Source of the DNA: an uncultured Eubacteriaceae bacterium
GTDB lineage: Bacteria; Bacillota; Clostridia; Eubacteriales; Eubacteriaceae
Direction: 5' to 3'
Length of the DNA stretch: 64,000 nucleotides
Assembly: GCA_945867155.1 (NCBI GenBank)
Contig: CAMBHL010000001.1
Location: forward strand, 310,001-374,000
The notes beneath the pieces are model-generated. The model made no database searches and was not told the DNA's origin. It was given only the letters and a program-made list of their open reading frames with translations. How positions within the stretch are numbered: the stretch's first letter is position 1; each line of letters opens with the position of its first letter. Made by a program: the position numbers and the translations under genes. Positions 52,530 to 60,524 of the stretch are shown here, piece by piece.

Positions 52530-53693
52530 TTAAAAGACGCCGTGGCAGACCATGTCGAGCATGGTGCCCATGTCTTCTGCGGAAGGCTGGACCGGATTGG
52601 TCTTGAGTGTCGCGTCGGCCATGGCTTTTTTGATCAAAGTCGGGCGGACCTGATCGTAATCCGAGGTGTCGGAGCGGCTTTCGTCGAGGCACAGGGGCAG
52701 CTTCATGGATTTCATGAGGGTGACCACCATTCTCACGAGGGTCGCGGCGGCGGTGCGCCCTTCGTCCTTGTGGACGCCGATGGCGTGGAGCAGCCGTTCG
52801 TACAGGTGTTCGGCCCGGTCGTCAATGCCGTTGTAGGAAATGACGTAAGGCAGCGCGATAGCACAGGCCATGCCGTGGGGCATGTGGTACTGAGCGCCGA
52901 CGGTGTGGGCGATGGCGTGAGCCATGCCGAGTCCTGCGCTGTTGAAGGCGATGCCGGCCATGGTTGAGGCGATCTGCATGCTGGCCTTGCTTTCGAGGTC
53001 GTGGCCGTCATCGTAGCAGGCCTTGAGGCTCTTGAACACCAGTTCCGTCGCCTTGGAGGCGTAGCATCTCGAGAACGGGTTGTTGCCCGTGGAGACGTAG
53101 GCTTCGATGGCGTGGGTCAGGACGTCCATCCCGGTTGCGGCGGTGGCGCCGGCGGGAACGGATTCGATCAGGCGGGGTTCGAGGATGGCCGTATCCGGCA
53201 TCATCATCGATTCCGTCAACGGAATCTTCGTGCCTGTTTCCACATCGGTGAGGACCGCGTAGTCCGTGACTTCGGAACCGGTTCCGGCTGTGGTCGGAAT
53301 GGCGATGAAGTGTGGGTTGATCACGAACTGCGGGTCTAAGAAAATCTGCTTGAAATTATTGGTGTAGTAAATGATGCCCTTCGCCGTGTCGATCGAAGAG
53401 CCGCCGCCCAAGGCGATCAGGGCCTGCGGTCTTTCCGTCAGCATGTGGGCCACGCCCTTTTCGACGATATCTGTCGTCGGGTTGGGCTTGACATCATCAA
53501 AGACATGGTAGGTCACGCCGGCTTCGTCGAGCACTTCCGTGATCTTGTCGAGCAGGCCGAATTTTACCATATCTTTATCCGTAACGATACAGACTTTGCT
53601 GCACCCAAAGTCTGCGAGTTTTTTAATCGATCCAATACCGTACCAAATCTGCGGCTTCACCTGGAATCCGCGGACGGTATTCATTTTACTCAT
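52530..53693 (-). CDS. Iron-containing alcohol dehydrogenase
   Basis: 387 aa. NAD(P) motif GGGSSIDTAK (96-105), then metal ligands D190, H194, H259 and H273 (GMDVLTHAIEAY and HMPHGMA). Reduces aldehydes to alcohols (ethanol, butanol, 1-propanol or 1,3-propanediol type) at the expense of NADH. Alone in its transcript; the leader has cre-like and Rex-like elements, consistent with catabolite and redox control. Confidence 0.95.
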   Translation of the reverse strand: MSKMNTVRGFQVKPQIWYGIGSIKKLADFGCSKVCIVTDKDMVKFGLLDKITEVLDEAGVTYHVFDDVKPNPTTDIVEKGVAHMLTERPQALIALGGGSSIDTAKGIIYYTNNFKQIFLDPQFVINPHFIAIPTTAGTGSEVTDYAVLTDVETGTKIPLTESMMMPDTAILEPRLIESVPAGATAATGMDVLTHAIEAYVSTGNNPFSRCYASKATELVFKSLKACYDDGHDLESKASMQIASTMAGIAFNSAGLGMAHAIAHTVGAQYHMPHGMACAIALPYVISYNGIDDRAEHLYERLLHAIGVHKDEGRTAAATLVRMVVTLMKSMKLPLCLDESRSDTSDYDQVRPTLIKKAMADATLKTNPVQPSAEDMGTMLDMVCHGVF

Positions 53694-53724
53694 CGGTTAC
53701 CCCTTTCTATGGTTGAACACAGCG

Positions 53725-53738
53725 TGAAAACGCTTTGG
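53725..53738. promoter_or_regulatory. cre-like element in the alcohol dehydrogenase leader
   Basis: On the minus strand CCAAAGCGTTTTCA matches a CcpA consensus-type sequence at 12 of 14 positions (first two differ). It lies between promoter and start codon, a roadblock position. Confidence 0.35.
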
Positions 53739-53757
53739 TTGTAAACGATCATCACAA
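53739..53757. promoter_or_regulatory. Rex-like element in the alcohol dehydrogenase leader
   Basis: TTGTAA-N7-TCACAA. Rex boxes are usually TTGTGA-N6-TCACAA or close, so the spacing is one base too long. Position downstream of the -10 suits repression. Confidence 0.25.
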
Positions 53758-53771
53758 ATTTATCCACATAA

Positions 53772-53800
53772 ATTATAACAGCTTTTGGAAGGGGTTTAAA
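53772..53800 (-). promoter_or_regulatory. Promoter of the alcohol dehydrogenase gene
   Basis: Minus strand TTTAAA (53795-53800), 17-base spacer ending in TGT, TATAAT (53772-53777): extended -10. Confidence 0.6.
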
Positions 53801-53847
53801 CATCATGGCAATAATTTACTGATAAAGTGCTATTTAATATCTTAGGC

Positions 53848-53880
53848 ATAAAAATAACGGGCAGGATGTTCTCCTGCCCG
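53848..53880 (-). terminator. Terminator of the SRP RNA gene
   Basis: Minus strand CGGGCAGGA / TCCTGCCCG perfect stem, GAACA loop, then TTATTTTTAT. Confidence 0.9.
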
Positions 53881-53897
53881 CCGTTAAGTCTCTAAAA

Positions 53898-54165
53898 AGA
53901 ACACACACCCCGCTTTGAAAACGGCTTTCGACCGTCCGCCGAGCAGTTAACTCGGGCCAGATGGTTCTGCGGCACATAAGGTTGCCTGCTTACTGCTGCT
54001 TCCTTCCGGACCTGACAGGATTCACAGGGTCTTATTGCGCAGAGTCCAGCCTTCAACGCCACTTACCCGTCGACTGGCATCAATCACCGTTCCCGCATTG
54101 GGGAATTCAACCCTGCTATAGCGGATTGCAGGTTACAGAGCGCCGCTACTGCTCCGTCTAGTGTG
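53898..54165 (-). ncRNA. ffs: Signal recognition particle RNA, large Gram-positive type (with Alu domain)
   Basis: The S domain core GTCAGGTCCGGAAGGAAGCAGC is shown here only by its ends: GTCAGGTCCGG and GGAAGGAAGCAGC. The 5' part has the Alu-domain sequences GGAGCAGTAGCGG, TGTAACCTGCAATCCGC and TAGCAGGG, very similar to B. subtilis scRNA. About 268 bases. The ends are estimated from the promoter and terminator. It binds Ffh to target proteins to the membrane. Confidence 0.94.
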
Positions 54166-54171
54166 AAGATT

Positions 54172-54201
54172 ATTATACTTGATATAAGACGCCCCTGTCA
54201 A
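54172..54201 (-). promoter_or_regulatory. Promoter of the SRP RNA gene
   Basis: Minus strand TTGACA (54196-54201), 18-base spacer, TATAAT (54172-54177), both perfect. Confidence 0.88.
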
Positions 54202-54217
54202 GGCTTTCTTAGACCGC

Positions 54218-54859
54218 CTATTCGATATAGGGGGTGTAGTCCCAGTCCTTGGCCGCGCTTAAGCATCGCGCGATGAGGTCCCGGCTGACTTTCCGGGTCA
54301 AAGGCGGCAGCTCTCCGAGGGCAAAATAAGCGGCGCTTTCGGTTTCCGCGTTGTCGGCGAAGTGGCCGGCTCCCACAGGTTCGCACAGCATCACCATTTT
54401 GTACATCGAAAACGGCGCGTCCTTGTAGCTTTTCAGCCAGTTGTAGATCGCGACGAGACGGGTCGCCTTGGTGTCGAGGCCCGCTTCCTCCCGGACTTCT
54501 TTCTCGATGTTTTCCTTGAGAGACAGCCCCACATCGGCCCAGCCTCCAGGCAGGGACCAGCAGTCGTCATTGAGCTTTTCCTGAACGAGGAGGATCTTGC
54601 CCTGCTTCACGACGGCGCCCCGGACGTCGACCTTCGGGGTCTGATAGCCGGTTTCGTTTGCAAACATCGAGCGCACCTTGTCCATGCCCGCTTCGGTGTA
54701 GGTGTTCATAATGTCCACGGAAAGGTCCCGCAGTTTTTCGTAGCGTTCAATGTCGAAGGGATTGGTCGCGTAAGCCAGCCCGCTCTGGGCTTCGGCCTGA
54801 AGGGTCTGGGCCCATTTTATCCATTTTTTCGGTTCAATCTGATCACGATCTGCCATCAT
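54218..54859 (-). CDS. NUDIX hydrolase
   Basis: 213 aa. An N-terminal helical extension of about 70 residues (KKWIKWAQTLQAEAQSGLAY, FDIERYEKLRDLS) precedes the NUDIX fold. The box GGWADVGLSLKENIEKEVREEAGL (about 105-128) has E121, E124 and E125 but Lys120 instead of the usual Arg. The extension resembles that of ADP-ribose/nucleoside diphosphate hydrolases with an N-terminal oligomerisation domain (Nudt_N). Substrate unknown. Monocistronic. Confidence 0.9.
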   Translation of the reverse strand: MMADRDQIEPKKWIKWAQTLQAEAQSGLAYATNPFDIERYEKLRDLSVDIMNTYTEAGMDKVRSMFANETGYQTPKVDVRGAVVKQGKILLVQEKLNDDCWSLPGGWADVGLSLKENIEKEVREEAGLDTKATRLVAIYNWLKSYKDAPFSMYKMVMLCEPVGAGHFADNAETESAAYFALGELPPLTRKVSRDLIARCLSAAKDWDYTPYIE

Positions 54860-54951
54860 CCGGTCTCCTCTCTAAGATTAATAAAATTCATGCTTTTCCT
54901 ATTATAAAATATTTTTAAAAATTTGTCCTGTAATCTTTTACGCTCTGACAT

Positions 54952-54978
54952 CAAAAAAAAGACCTGCCGGAGCAGGTC
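54952..54978 (-). terminator. Terminator of rplJL
   Basis: Minus strand GACCTGC / GCAGGTC stem with TCCG loop, followed by eight T. Ends the operon directly after rplL. Confidence 0.92.
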
Positions 54979-55006
54979 TCGTTTTTGATCGCAATCGTTA
55001 AACCGA

Positions 55007-55384
55007 TTATTTGAGTTCGACAGTAGCGCCGACTTCTTCGATCTTCGCTTTCATTTCTTCAGCTTCGTCCTTGGCAACGCCTTCTTTGACGGTCTTCGGT
55101 GCGCCGTCAACTAAAGCTTTAGCGTCTTTCAGGCCTAAGCCGGTGAGTTCGCGGACAACTTTGATGACTTTGATCTTCTGATCGCCGATTTCTTTCAGGA
55201 CGACGTCGAATTCAGTCTTTTCAGCAGCAGCATCGCCGCCAGCAGCACCAGGAGCAGCTGCAACAGCAACAGGAGCAGCAGCGCTGACACCGAATTCATC
55301 TTCTAATGCAGAAACTAATTCTGATAATTCCAGAACTGTTAAACCTTTAACTTCTTCGATTAAATTTTCGACTTTTTCGCTCAT
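55007..55384 (-). CDS. rplL: 50S ribosomal protein L7/L12
   Basis: 125 aa. N-terminal dimer domain, Ala/Gly-rich hinge (about 36-55) and C-terminal domain with [28 protein letters not shown]. Forms the ribosomal stalk and recruits translation GTPases. Last gene before a strong terminator. Confidence 0.98.
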   Translation of the reverse strand: MSEKVENLIEEVKGLTVLELSELVSALEDEFGVSAAAPVAVAAAPGAAGGDAAAEKTEFDVVLKEIGDQKIKVIKVVRELTGLGLKDAKALVDGAPKTVKEGVAKDEAEEMKAKIEEVGATVELK

Positions 55385-55432
55385 GATAATCCTCCAAATT
55401 AAATTTGTAATTGGTATTCCGTTAGAAACGGA

Positions 55433-55966
55433 TTAAGCAGCTTCTTCTTCTTTTTTCTTGTCGGCAATCGCAGACAGTGCGACGACGAGTCCCTTGATCG
55501 TGCCGTTAAGCACATTGACGAATCCCTGAATCGGTGAGTTGAGACCTCTGAGGGTCTGTGCGATGAGTTCTTCGCGGCTCGGGAGTTTAGCCAGGGCATC
55601 AATTTCAGAGACGCTGACGACTTTGCCGTCAACCGCACCGGATTTGACTTCCAGCTTTTCGTGATCCTTTGCAAAATCGACCATTAATTTAGCCGGAGCA
55701 ATTGGATCAGCTTCGCAGAATGCGATGGCAGTCGGTCCTTTAAGGGCTTCTAAAAGACCTTCCAGACCAGCTTCTTTTGCGGCGAAGCGCAGGGTTGAAT
55801 TCTTGTAGACCTTGTATTCAATTCCCTGTTCACGGGCTTTGTTTCTCAATTCGGTGACTTCCGCAACCGTCAGGCCGCGGTAATCGACGATGATCGTTCC
55901 CTGTGAAGCTTTCAGCTTTTCCGCAACTTCAGCGACCAGCGCTTTTTTTGCTTCGAGATTGGGCAT
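55433..55966 (-). CDS. rplJ: 50S ribosomal protein L10
   Basis: 177 aa from the ATG after AAAGGAGG; a 19-codon in-frame extension upstream has no RBS and lies in the leader. AKKALVAEVAEKL, VDYRGLTVAEVTELR and GPTAIAFCE are typical. Base of the L7/L12 stalk. Autoregulated through the upstream leader. Confidence 0.97.
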   Translation of the reverse strand: MPNLEAKKALVAEVAEKLKASQGTIIVDYRGLTVAEVTELRNKAREQGIEYKVYKNSTLRFAAKEAGLEGLLEALKGPTAIAFCEADPIAPAKLMVDFAKDHEKLEVKSGAVDGKVVSVSEIDALAKLPSREELIAQTLRGLNSPIQGFVNVLNGTIKGLVVALSAIADKKKEEEAA

Positions 55967-56024
55967 ATTTTCCTCCTTTTTTAGATTTTTAACAAAAATC
56001 AGATGCAGAAGGCTTTCTGACATT

Positions 56025-56165
56025 TGCTGTCAAAAAATAAGGCTCTCTCCACCCAGGTGAAGAAAGCCTAATAATTCTTGCTTGCGACACCCTCGGCAGG
56101 CTTTTTAAACGTGTGTCCCTGCTGTCTATGGATGAATGATATTCAATTTCCTTATCTCAGACTAG
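56025..56165 (-). promoter_or_regulatory. Ribosomal protein L10 leader
   Basis: On the minus strand the AGACAGCAGGGACA ... AAGCCTGCCGAGGGTGTCGC segment has the pairing and sequence of the L10 leader found upstream of rplJ in Firmicutes. The L10-L12 complex binds it to repress. It is followed by a terminator hairpin. Confidence 0.8.
56031..56069 (-). terminator. Attenuator hairpin in the rplJL leader
   Basis: Minus strand AGGCTTTCTTCACC pairs with GGAGAGAGCCT (with G-U pairs), then TATTTTTT. Lies between promoter and rplJ. Confidence 0.8.
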
Positions 56166-56168
56166 AGT

Positions 56169-56197
56169 AGTTTATCACGACTCTCTGAGGATGTCAA
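56169..56197 (-). promoter_or_regulatory. Promoter of rplJL
   Basis: Minus strand TTGACA (56192-56197), 17-base spacer, TAAACT (56169-56174), just after rplA. Confidence 0.8.
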
Positions 56198-56207
56198 GTC
56201 AAATTTG

Positions 56208-56897
56208 TTAGATTCTTGCCGGGTTGATCTTGACCCCTGGGCCCATGGTAGATGCCAGTGTGACAGATCTGAAGTACTGTCCTTTGGCGGCTGCCGGTTT
56301 GGCCTTCTTGAGGGCGTCAAGGAGAACGGTTAAGTTCTGGGTCAGCTGTTCTTCCGTGAAGGAAGCTTTCCCGATGATGACGTGGATGATGTTGGCCTTG
56401 TCCAGACGGTATTCGACTTTCCCAGCTTTGGTGTCTTTAACGGCCTTTTCAATGTCCATGGTGACAGTGCCGGATTTCGGGTTTGGCATCAAGCCCTTCG
56501 GCCCGAGCACGCGGCCCAGACGGCCGACCTTGCCCATCATGTCCGGTGTGGCAATCAGAACGTCGAAATCGAACCAGTTTTCTTTCTGGATCTTTTCGAT
56601 CATTTCTTCTTCGCCGAAGAAGTCAGCGCCTGCTGCTTCCGCTTCTTTCAGTTTGTCGCCCTTGGCGATAACCAAAACGCGAACCGTATTCCCGGTGCCG
56701 TTCGGCAGAACGACAGACCCGCGGACCTGCTGGTCAGCGTGACGGGAATCAACACCGAGGCGTGCGTGAAGTTCAACGGTTTCGTCGAAGTTCGCGGTTG
56801 CCATTTTTTTGACCTGTGCCACAGCGGCATCCAGATCAAACAGCTCAGACTTGTCAAAAGTCTTCGCATTATCCTGGTATTTTTTTCCTCTTTTCAT
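56208..56897 (-). CDS. rplA: 50S ribosomal protein L1
   Basis: 229 aa. [54 protein letters not shown] and the C-terminal [11 protein letters not shown] are family signatures. Binds 23S rRNA at the E-site stalk and its own mRNA. Follows rplK by about 93 bases without a clear terminator. Confidence 0.98.
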   Translation of the reverse strand: MKRGKKYQDNAKTFDKSELFDLDAAVAQVKKMATANFDETVELHARLGVDSRHADQQVRGSVVLPNGTGNTVRVLVIAKGDKLKEAEAAGADFFGEEEMIEKIQKENWFDFDVLIATPDMMGKVGRLGRVLGPKGLMPNPKSGTVTMDIEKAVKDTKAGKVEYRLDKANIIHVIIGKASFTEEQLTQNLTVLLDALKKAKPAAAKGQYFRSVTLASTMGPGVKINPARI

Positions 56898-56990
56898 CTT
56901 TCCTCCTGTGGTCTTAACGGATAAAATCCTCCCACTTAAGGTTCTTCTTCAAATTTAACTTTTAGATTAATTGTGTTTTATACGTAAAGA

Positions 56991-57416
56991 TTATTCTTCG
57001 ACCGTAATGCCCATCGAACGTGCTGTTCCGGCAACCATGCTGGCAGCGGCGTCCAAGTCAGCGGCATTTAAGTCAGGCATCTTGGTCTGTGCAATTTCAC
57101 GAACCTGATCCATTGTGACAGATGCGACTTTGTTTTTATTCGGTTCCCCAGATGCTTTGTCGATGCCGGCTGCTTTCTTAAGCAGAACAGCGGCTGGCGG
57201 TGTTTTGGTAATGAACGTGAAAGAATGATCCTGGAAAACAGTGATGACGACAGGAATGATCATCCCCGCCTGATCCGCAGTTTTCGCGTTGAATTCTTTA
57301 CAGAAGCCCATAATATTGACACCGTGCTGGCCTAAAGCTGGCCCAACTGGCGGCGCCGGAGACGCTTTGCCCGCCGGGATCTGAAGTTTAATCAGCCCAA
57401 TTACTTTTTTAGCCAT
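56991..57416 (-). CDS. rplK: 50S ribosomal protein L11
   Basis: 141 aa. [27 protein letters not shown] and the C-terminal [25 protein letters not shown]. Part of the GTPase-associated centre. The 151-base gap to nusG holds two small hairpins (CGCCC/GGGCG near 57510-57526 and CGATC/GATCG near 57442-57457) but no clear terminator or promoter. Confidence 0.98.
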   Translation of the reverse strand: MAKKVIGLIKLQIPAGKASPAPPVGPALGQHGVNIMGFCKEFNAKTADQAGMIIPVVITVFQDHSFTFITKTPPAAVLLKKAAGIDKASGEPNKNKVASVTMDQVREIAQTKMPDLNAADLDAAASMVAGTARSMGITVEE

Positions 57417-57567
57417 AGTGACACCTCCTCGTTAGTCTCGATCTTTTGTGATCGGTCAAAATTGTAAGGTTGAAGAATGGATTCCCTTAAGTGTTAATTT
57501 ATTTAAACGCCCTGTGCGGGCGAATAAAGCAATGCTTTTAATTTTTTGAATTTAAAATCACACAGCT

Positions 57568-58104
57568 TTAGCCGTTGATTTTTTCGACCTGGTCGAATTC
57601 CAGTTCAGTTGGAGTATCCCGGCCGAACATCGACAGGTCGACCACCATCTTGCCCTGATCGGCGTTGATGGTTGCGATCTTGCCGGCAATGCCTTCAAAA
57701 GGCCCGGCGGTCACTTTCACCTGATCCCCGACCGCGAAGTCGATATTGTAGGTGGTTCGGCGGATGCCGAGTTTTTTCAGTTCTTCTTCGGTCAAAGGCA
57801 CCGGTTTGGACGCCGGTCCGACAAAGCCCGTCACCCCGCGGGTGTTGCGCACCACGTACCAGGATTCGTCAGTCATGTACATCTTGACGATGACATAACC
57901 CGGGAACAGTTTCTTTTCCTTGACGACTTTCTTGCCGTCTTTCTGTTCCACCACATCCTGCACCGGCACTTCGACGTCGAAAATGACGTCCTGCATGTTG
58001 CGGTGTTCGACGGTGGCTTCGATGCTGTCCTTGACTTTATTTTCGTAGCCCGAATAGGTATGTGCCACATACCACTGCGGCTGATCTGCGTTTTCGTATT
58101 CCAT
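57568..58104 (-). CDS. nusG: Transcription termination/antitermination protein NusG
   Basis: 178 aa. N-terminal NGN domain (PQWYVAHTYSGYENKVKDSIEA, FPGYVIVKMYMTDESWYVVRNTRGVTGFVG) and C-terminal KOW domain (GDQVKVTAGPFEGIAGKIATIN). Standard order secE-nusG-rplK-rplA. Confidence 0.97.
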   Translation of the reverse strand: MEYENADQPQWYVAHTYSGYENKVKDSIEATVEHRNMQDVIFDVEVPVQDVVEQKDGKKVVKEKKLFPGYVIVKMYMTDESWYVVRNTRGVTGFVGPASKPVPLTEEELKKLGIRRTTYNIDFAVGDQVKVTAGPFEGIAGKIATINADQGKMVVDLSMFGRDTPTELEFDQVEKING

Positions 58105-58122
58105 GTCTTGCCTCCGTCCGGG

Positions 58123-58617
58123 TTATCTGCCCAGGAAAAGTGCAGCCAAAGCACCAAATCCGCTGTCAACCAGCCAGGTCAGGACTGTGAAGACAATCAC
58201 GATGCCGAAGACGACACCGCTTGAGCGCATGAGCTCATCGCGGGACAGCCAGTTGACCTTTTTCAGTTCGACGCCGACTTCGTTGAAAAAGTTTCCGATT
58301 CTTCTGAAAAAGCCGGGGCGTTTTTCTTTCTTTTCTTTTTTAGCCGCAGCCTTTTTGGCGGCTCTCTTTTCCTTCGAGGCCTGGGCAGCGGCTTTTTCGT
58401 CAAAGTGGTCCTTGGCTGGCGCATCGGCTTTTACGCCGGCAGCGGCTTCACTGTCTTCAGTCTTCTTGCCGGCTTCGTGGGCCATGGCGCGGGCACGGGC
58501 CGCCTGCATCTTTTCTTCTTGTTTTTCCGCCGCTCTGGCTTCTGATTTCTTTTTCAGTTCAGCAAGTCTGGCTTCTTCAGCCCGGCGTTCCTGTCTGTTT
58601 TTCTTTTTTTTCGCCAT
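58123..58617 (-). CDS. secE: Preprotein translocase subunit SecE with long charged N-terminal extension
   Basis: 164 aa. The C-terminal 60 residues (FFNEVGVELKKVNWLSRDELMRSSGVVFGIVIVFTVLTW split in mind: EVGVELKKVNWLSRDEL then one membrane helix) are SecE. About 100 preceding residues are rich in Lys, Ala, Glu and Arg and likely helical or disordered; most SecE proteins are 60-75 aa. Essential partner of SecY. The extension is cytoplasmic. Confidence 0.93.
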   Translation of the reverse strand: MAKKKKNRQERRAEEARLAELKKKSEARAAEKQEEKMQAARARAMAHEAGKKTEDSEAAAGVKADAPAKDHFDEKAAAQASKEKRAAKKAAAKKEKKEKRPGFFRRIGNFFNEVGVELKKVNWLSRDELMRSSGVVFGIVIVFTVLTWLVDSGFGALAALFLGR

Positions 58618-58644
58618 ATCCGCGTGCTCTCAAACCCGCTTTAA

Positions 58645-58794
58645 TTAGCGTGTTTCCTTGTGTAACGTGTGTTTCTTGCAGAACGGGCAGTATTTCTTAA
58701 GCTCAATACGATCCGGGTTGTTGCGTTTGTTCTTCATGGTATCGTAATTGCGCTGTTTGCATTCTGTACAGGCTAATGTAACTTTGGTTCTCAT
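58645..58794 (-). CDS. rpmG: 50S ribosomal protein L33
   Basis: 49 aa, shorter than common ORF cutoffs. Reads [20 protein letters not shown], continues [19 protein letters not shown] and ends [10 protein letters not shown]. The zinc-binding Cys pairs CTEC and CPFC are present, so this is the zinc (C+) form. AGGAGGTAG lies upstream. First gene of the rpmG-secE-nusG group. Confidence 0.97.
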   Translation of the reverse strand: MRTKVTLACTECKQRNYDTMKNKRNNPDRIELKKYCPFCKKHTLHKETR

Positions 58795-58856
58795 CCGACT
58801 ACCTCCATATAGGGTTTAACTCTTATTTTTTTCATGATTTCGGCTTTCGCCCACAA

Positions 58857-58878
58857 TAAAAAAAGGCGGAAAGCCTTT
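58857..58878 (-). terminator. Short hairpin with T run between GNAT and rpmG
   Basis: Minus strand AAAGGC / GCCTTT stem, TTTCC loop, then seven T. Likely ends the GNAT transcript, but it lies just downstream of the putative rpmG promoter. Confidence 0.65.
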
Positions 58879-58887
58879 ATGAAATTT

Positions 58888-58916
58888 ATTATAGCAACTG
58901 TGTCCCGAAAGATCAA
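58888..58916 (-). promoter_or_regulatory. Putative promoter of rpmG-secE-nusG
   Basis: Minus strand TTGATC (58911-58916), 17-base spacer, TATAAT (58888-58893). Confidence 0.6.
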
Positions 58917-58931
58917 GGTTTTTTTCGATTT

Positions 58932-59486
58932 TTACAAATCCCGCCCCATTTGCAGACAGTCCTGGATGTGCCCGTCGATGTCCACGATGTTCGGGAAGCG
59001 TCCCCACACCGTAAAGCCGAATTTCCGTGCCAGGCCCTGGGACGGCAGATTGTGTTCAAAGATGATGAGCAGCACGTGGCAGTACCCCAGGGTCCTGCAC
59101 GTGTCCAGGGCGTGGGCCATGAGGGCCGAGCCGATGCCCTGATGGCGGCAGCTTCGGTCGAGGTAGTAGCTCAGCTCGCAGGTCTTAGAGAACCCTTCCC
59201 GTCCGCCCCGGTACGGGGTCACCGCCATCCAGCCCAGGACTTCCCCGTCCCGTTCAGCCACGAAAATCGGATAGCGGGGATCTTCGTGCATGGCAAACCA
59301 GTCCCGCCGCGCCGCCATCGTCGCCGGCGTCAGCTGCGCCGTCACCTTGCGCTCGACGATGGACTGGTTGAGGACTTCTAAAATACGCGGTTCGTCTTTT
59401 TCTGAAAAAAGGCGGCAGTTCACAGGGCTTGGCGCCCGTTCGGTCTGGGATTGGCTGCTCATTTGCTTTACACTTCTTTCTGTCAT
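58932..59486 (-). CDS. GNAT family N-acetyltransferase
   Basis: 184 aa; an alternative ATG eight codons in (59462) is equally possible since neither has a strong RBS. Acetyl-CoA site RSCRHQGIGSALMAHALDTC (R/Q-x-x-G-x-G/A motif), and LGYCHVLLIIFEHNLPSQGLARKFGF near the end, resemble phosphinothricin acetyltransferase-like members. Substrate unknown. Confidence 0.88.
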   Translation of the reverse strand: MTERSVKQMSSQSQTERAPSPVNCRLFSEKDEPRILEVLNQSIVERKVTAQLTPATMAARRDWFAMHEDPRYPIFVAERDGEVLGWMAVTPYRGGREGFSKTCELSYYLDRSCRHQGIGSALMAHALDTCRTLGYCHVLLIIFEHNLPSQGLARKFGFTVWGRFPNIVDIDGHIQDCLQMGRDL

Positions 59487-59542
59487 GTTTAAATTAGCTT
59501 TCAGTATAGTTCAACGTCTTCTCAGGTGCAATCTTTTTTGCG

Positions 59543-59577
59543 AAAAAAAATCCCGCTGATGATGCGTCAGCAGGATT
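59543..59577 (-). terminator. Terminator of the cooS-TDT operon
   Basis: Minus strand AATCCTGCTGA / TCAGCGGGATT stem (one G-U) followed by eight T. Confidence 0.9.
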
Positions 59578-59582
59578 GGTGT

Positions 59583-60524
59583 TTATGGATGCAAAAAGAT
59601 ATGGCCCATGTAGCGGCTGTACACGTACACGACGAAAAAGACCGCCGCGATCGTTTCAATCATAATGAAAGGCTTGAGGGCCCCGAGGGACACCCCCAAA
59701 CCCGCCGCGCAGGCGACACCTTGCTTCAAGGCGTTGGCCGAAATGACCAGGGGAAAGGTCATGGCCGCAAAGCTCGGATAAAAGGGCAGGCGCAGGCAGC
59801 CCACGGCGTAAATCAGCGCTGCCGCGTATATCGCGGCCGAAACGGCCATCAGGACCAAAAGCACCGTCAGGTTCTTCGGCATCACCGACTGCACATAGGC
59901 GACGGTGCACAAAGACAGCGGCGCGGCGTAAATGACCCCCAGGGGCTTAAAGGGCGTTTCCGGCGGATACTTCACATAACGGCAGGTCACCACAAAGAAC
60001 AGCAGCACAAAAGCGATCAGTCCGAACCAGAAAGAAAAGGTGCCGACGGTCGCCGTGTATCCGAAAACCGGCGCCGTCACGCCGGCGACGGCGATGCCCA
60101 CGTAGACGATGTAAATGACCGCGTAAATCTGCTTCAGCTTAAAGTGCAGAACAAAGCACCAGGTAAACCAGAGGATCAGCGCGAAGTGCAGAGTCACGGC
60201 GCAGAGCCAAAGGCCGCGGCCAAAAGCCAAAAGCCCGGTGTACTGGGCGAGATACACCGCGAAAAACATCAGCCCCATGGTGAAAGTCCCGGCGATGCCG
60301 GCGGTGACCGGCTGATTCAAATCCTGGATCAGCGCCTTGGGAAAACACGCGATTTTGAGGACGATGAGGGCGAACAGGAAGACCGCGGCCGCGCCGCAGG
60401 CCATCCGCCACCCTTCGCCAAAGCTCCGGACCAGGTTGCCCAAAGCGAAGCAGCCGAGCATCACGCCGCTTAAATTGATGGGCACCTTCTGAATCGCAGC
60501 TTTAAAAGCGGATTCGCGGGCCAT
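59583..60524 (-). CDS. TDT family (tellurite resistance/dicarboxylate/sulfite) transporter
   Basis: 313 aa from the ATG overlapping the cooS stop by one base (TGATG); frames opening further upstream lie inside cooS. About ten membrane helices. KVPINLSGVMLGCFALGNL at the N-terminus and FAAMTFPLVISANALKQ near the end are signatures of the TDT family (TehA, Mae1, SSU1), which move monovalent anions or dicarboxylates. Translationally coupled to the CODH-like gene, so it probably carries a substrate or product of that enzyme. Specific ligand unknown. Confidence 0.88.
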   Translation of the reverse strand: MARESAFKAAIQKVPINLSGVMLGCFALGNLVRSFGEGWRMACGAAAVFLFALIVLKIACFPKALIQDLNQPVTAGIAGTFTMGLMFFAVYLAQYTGLLAFGRGLWLCAVTLHFALILWFTWCFVLHFKLKQIYAVIYIVYVGIAVAGVTAPVFGYTATVGTFSFWFGLIAFVLLFFVVTCRYVKYPPETPFKPLGVIYAAPLSLCTVAYVQSVMPKNLTVLLVLMAVSAAIYAAALIYAVGCLRLPFYPSFAAMTFPLVISANALKQGVACAAGLGVSLGALKPFIMIETIAAVFFVVYVYSRYMGHIFLHP

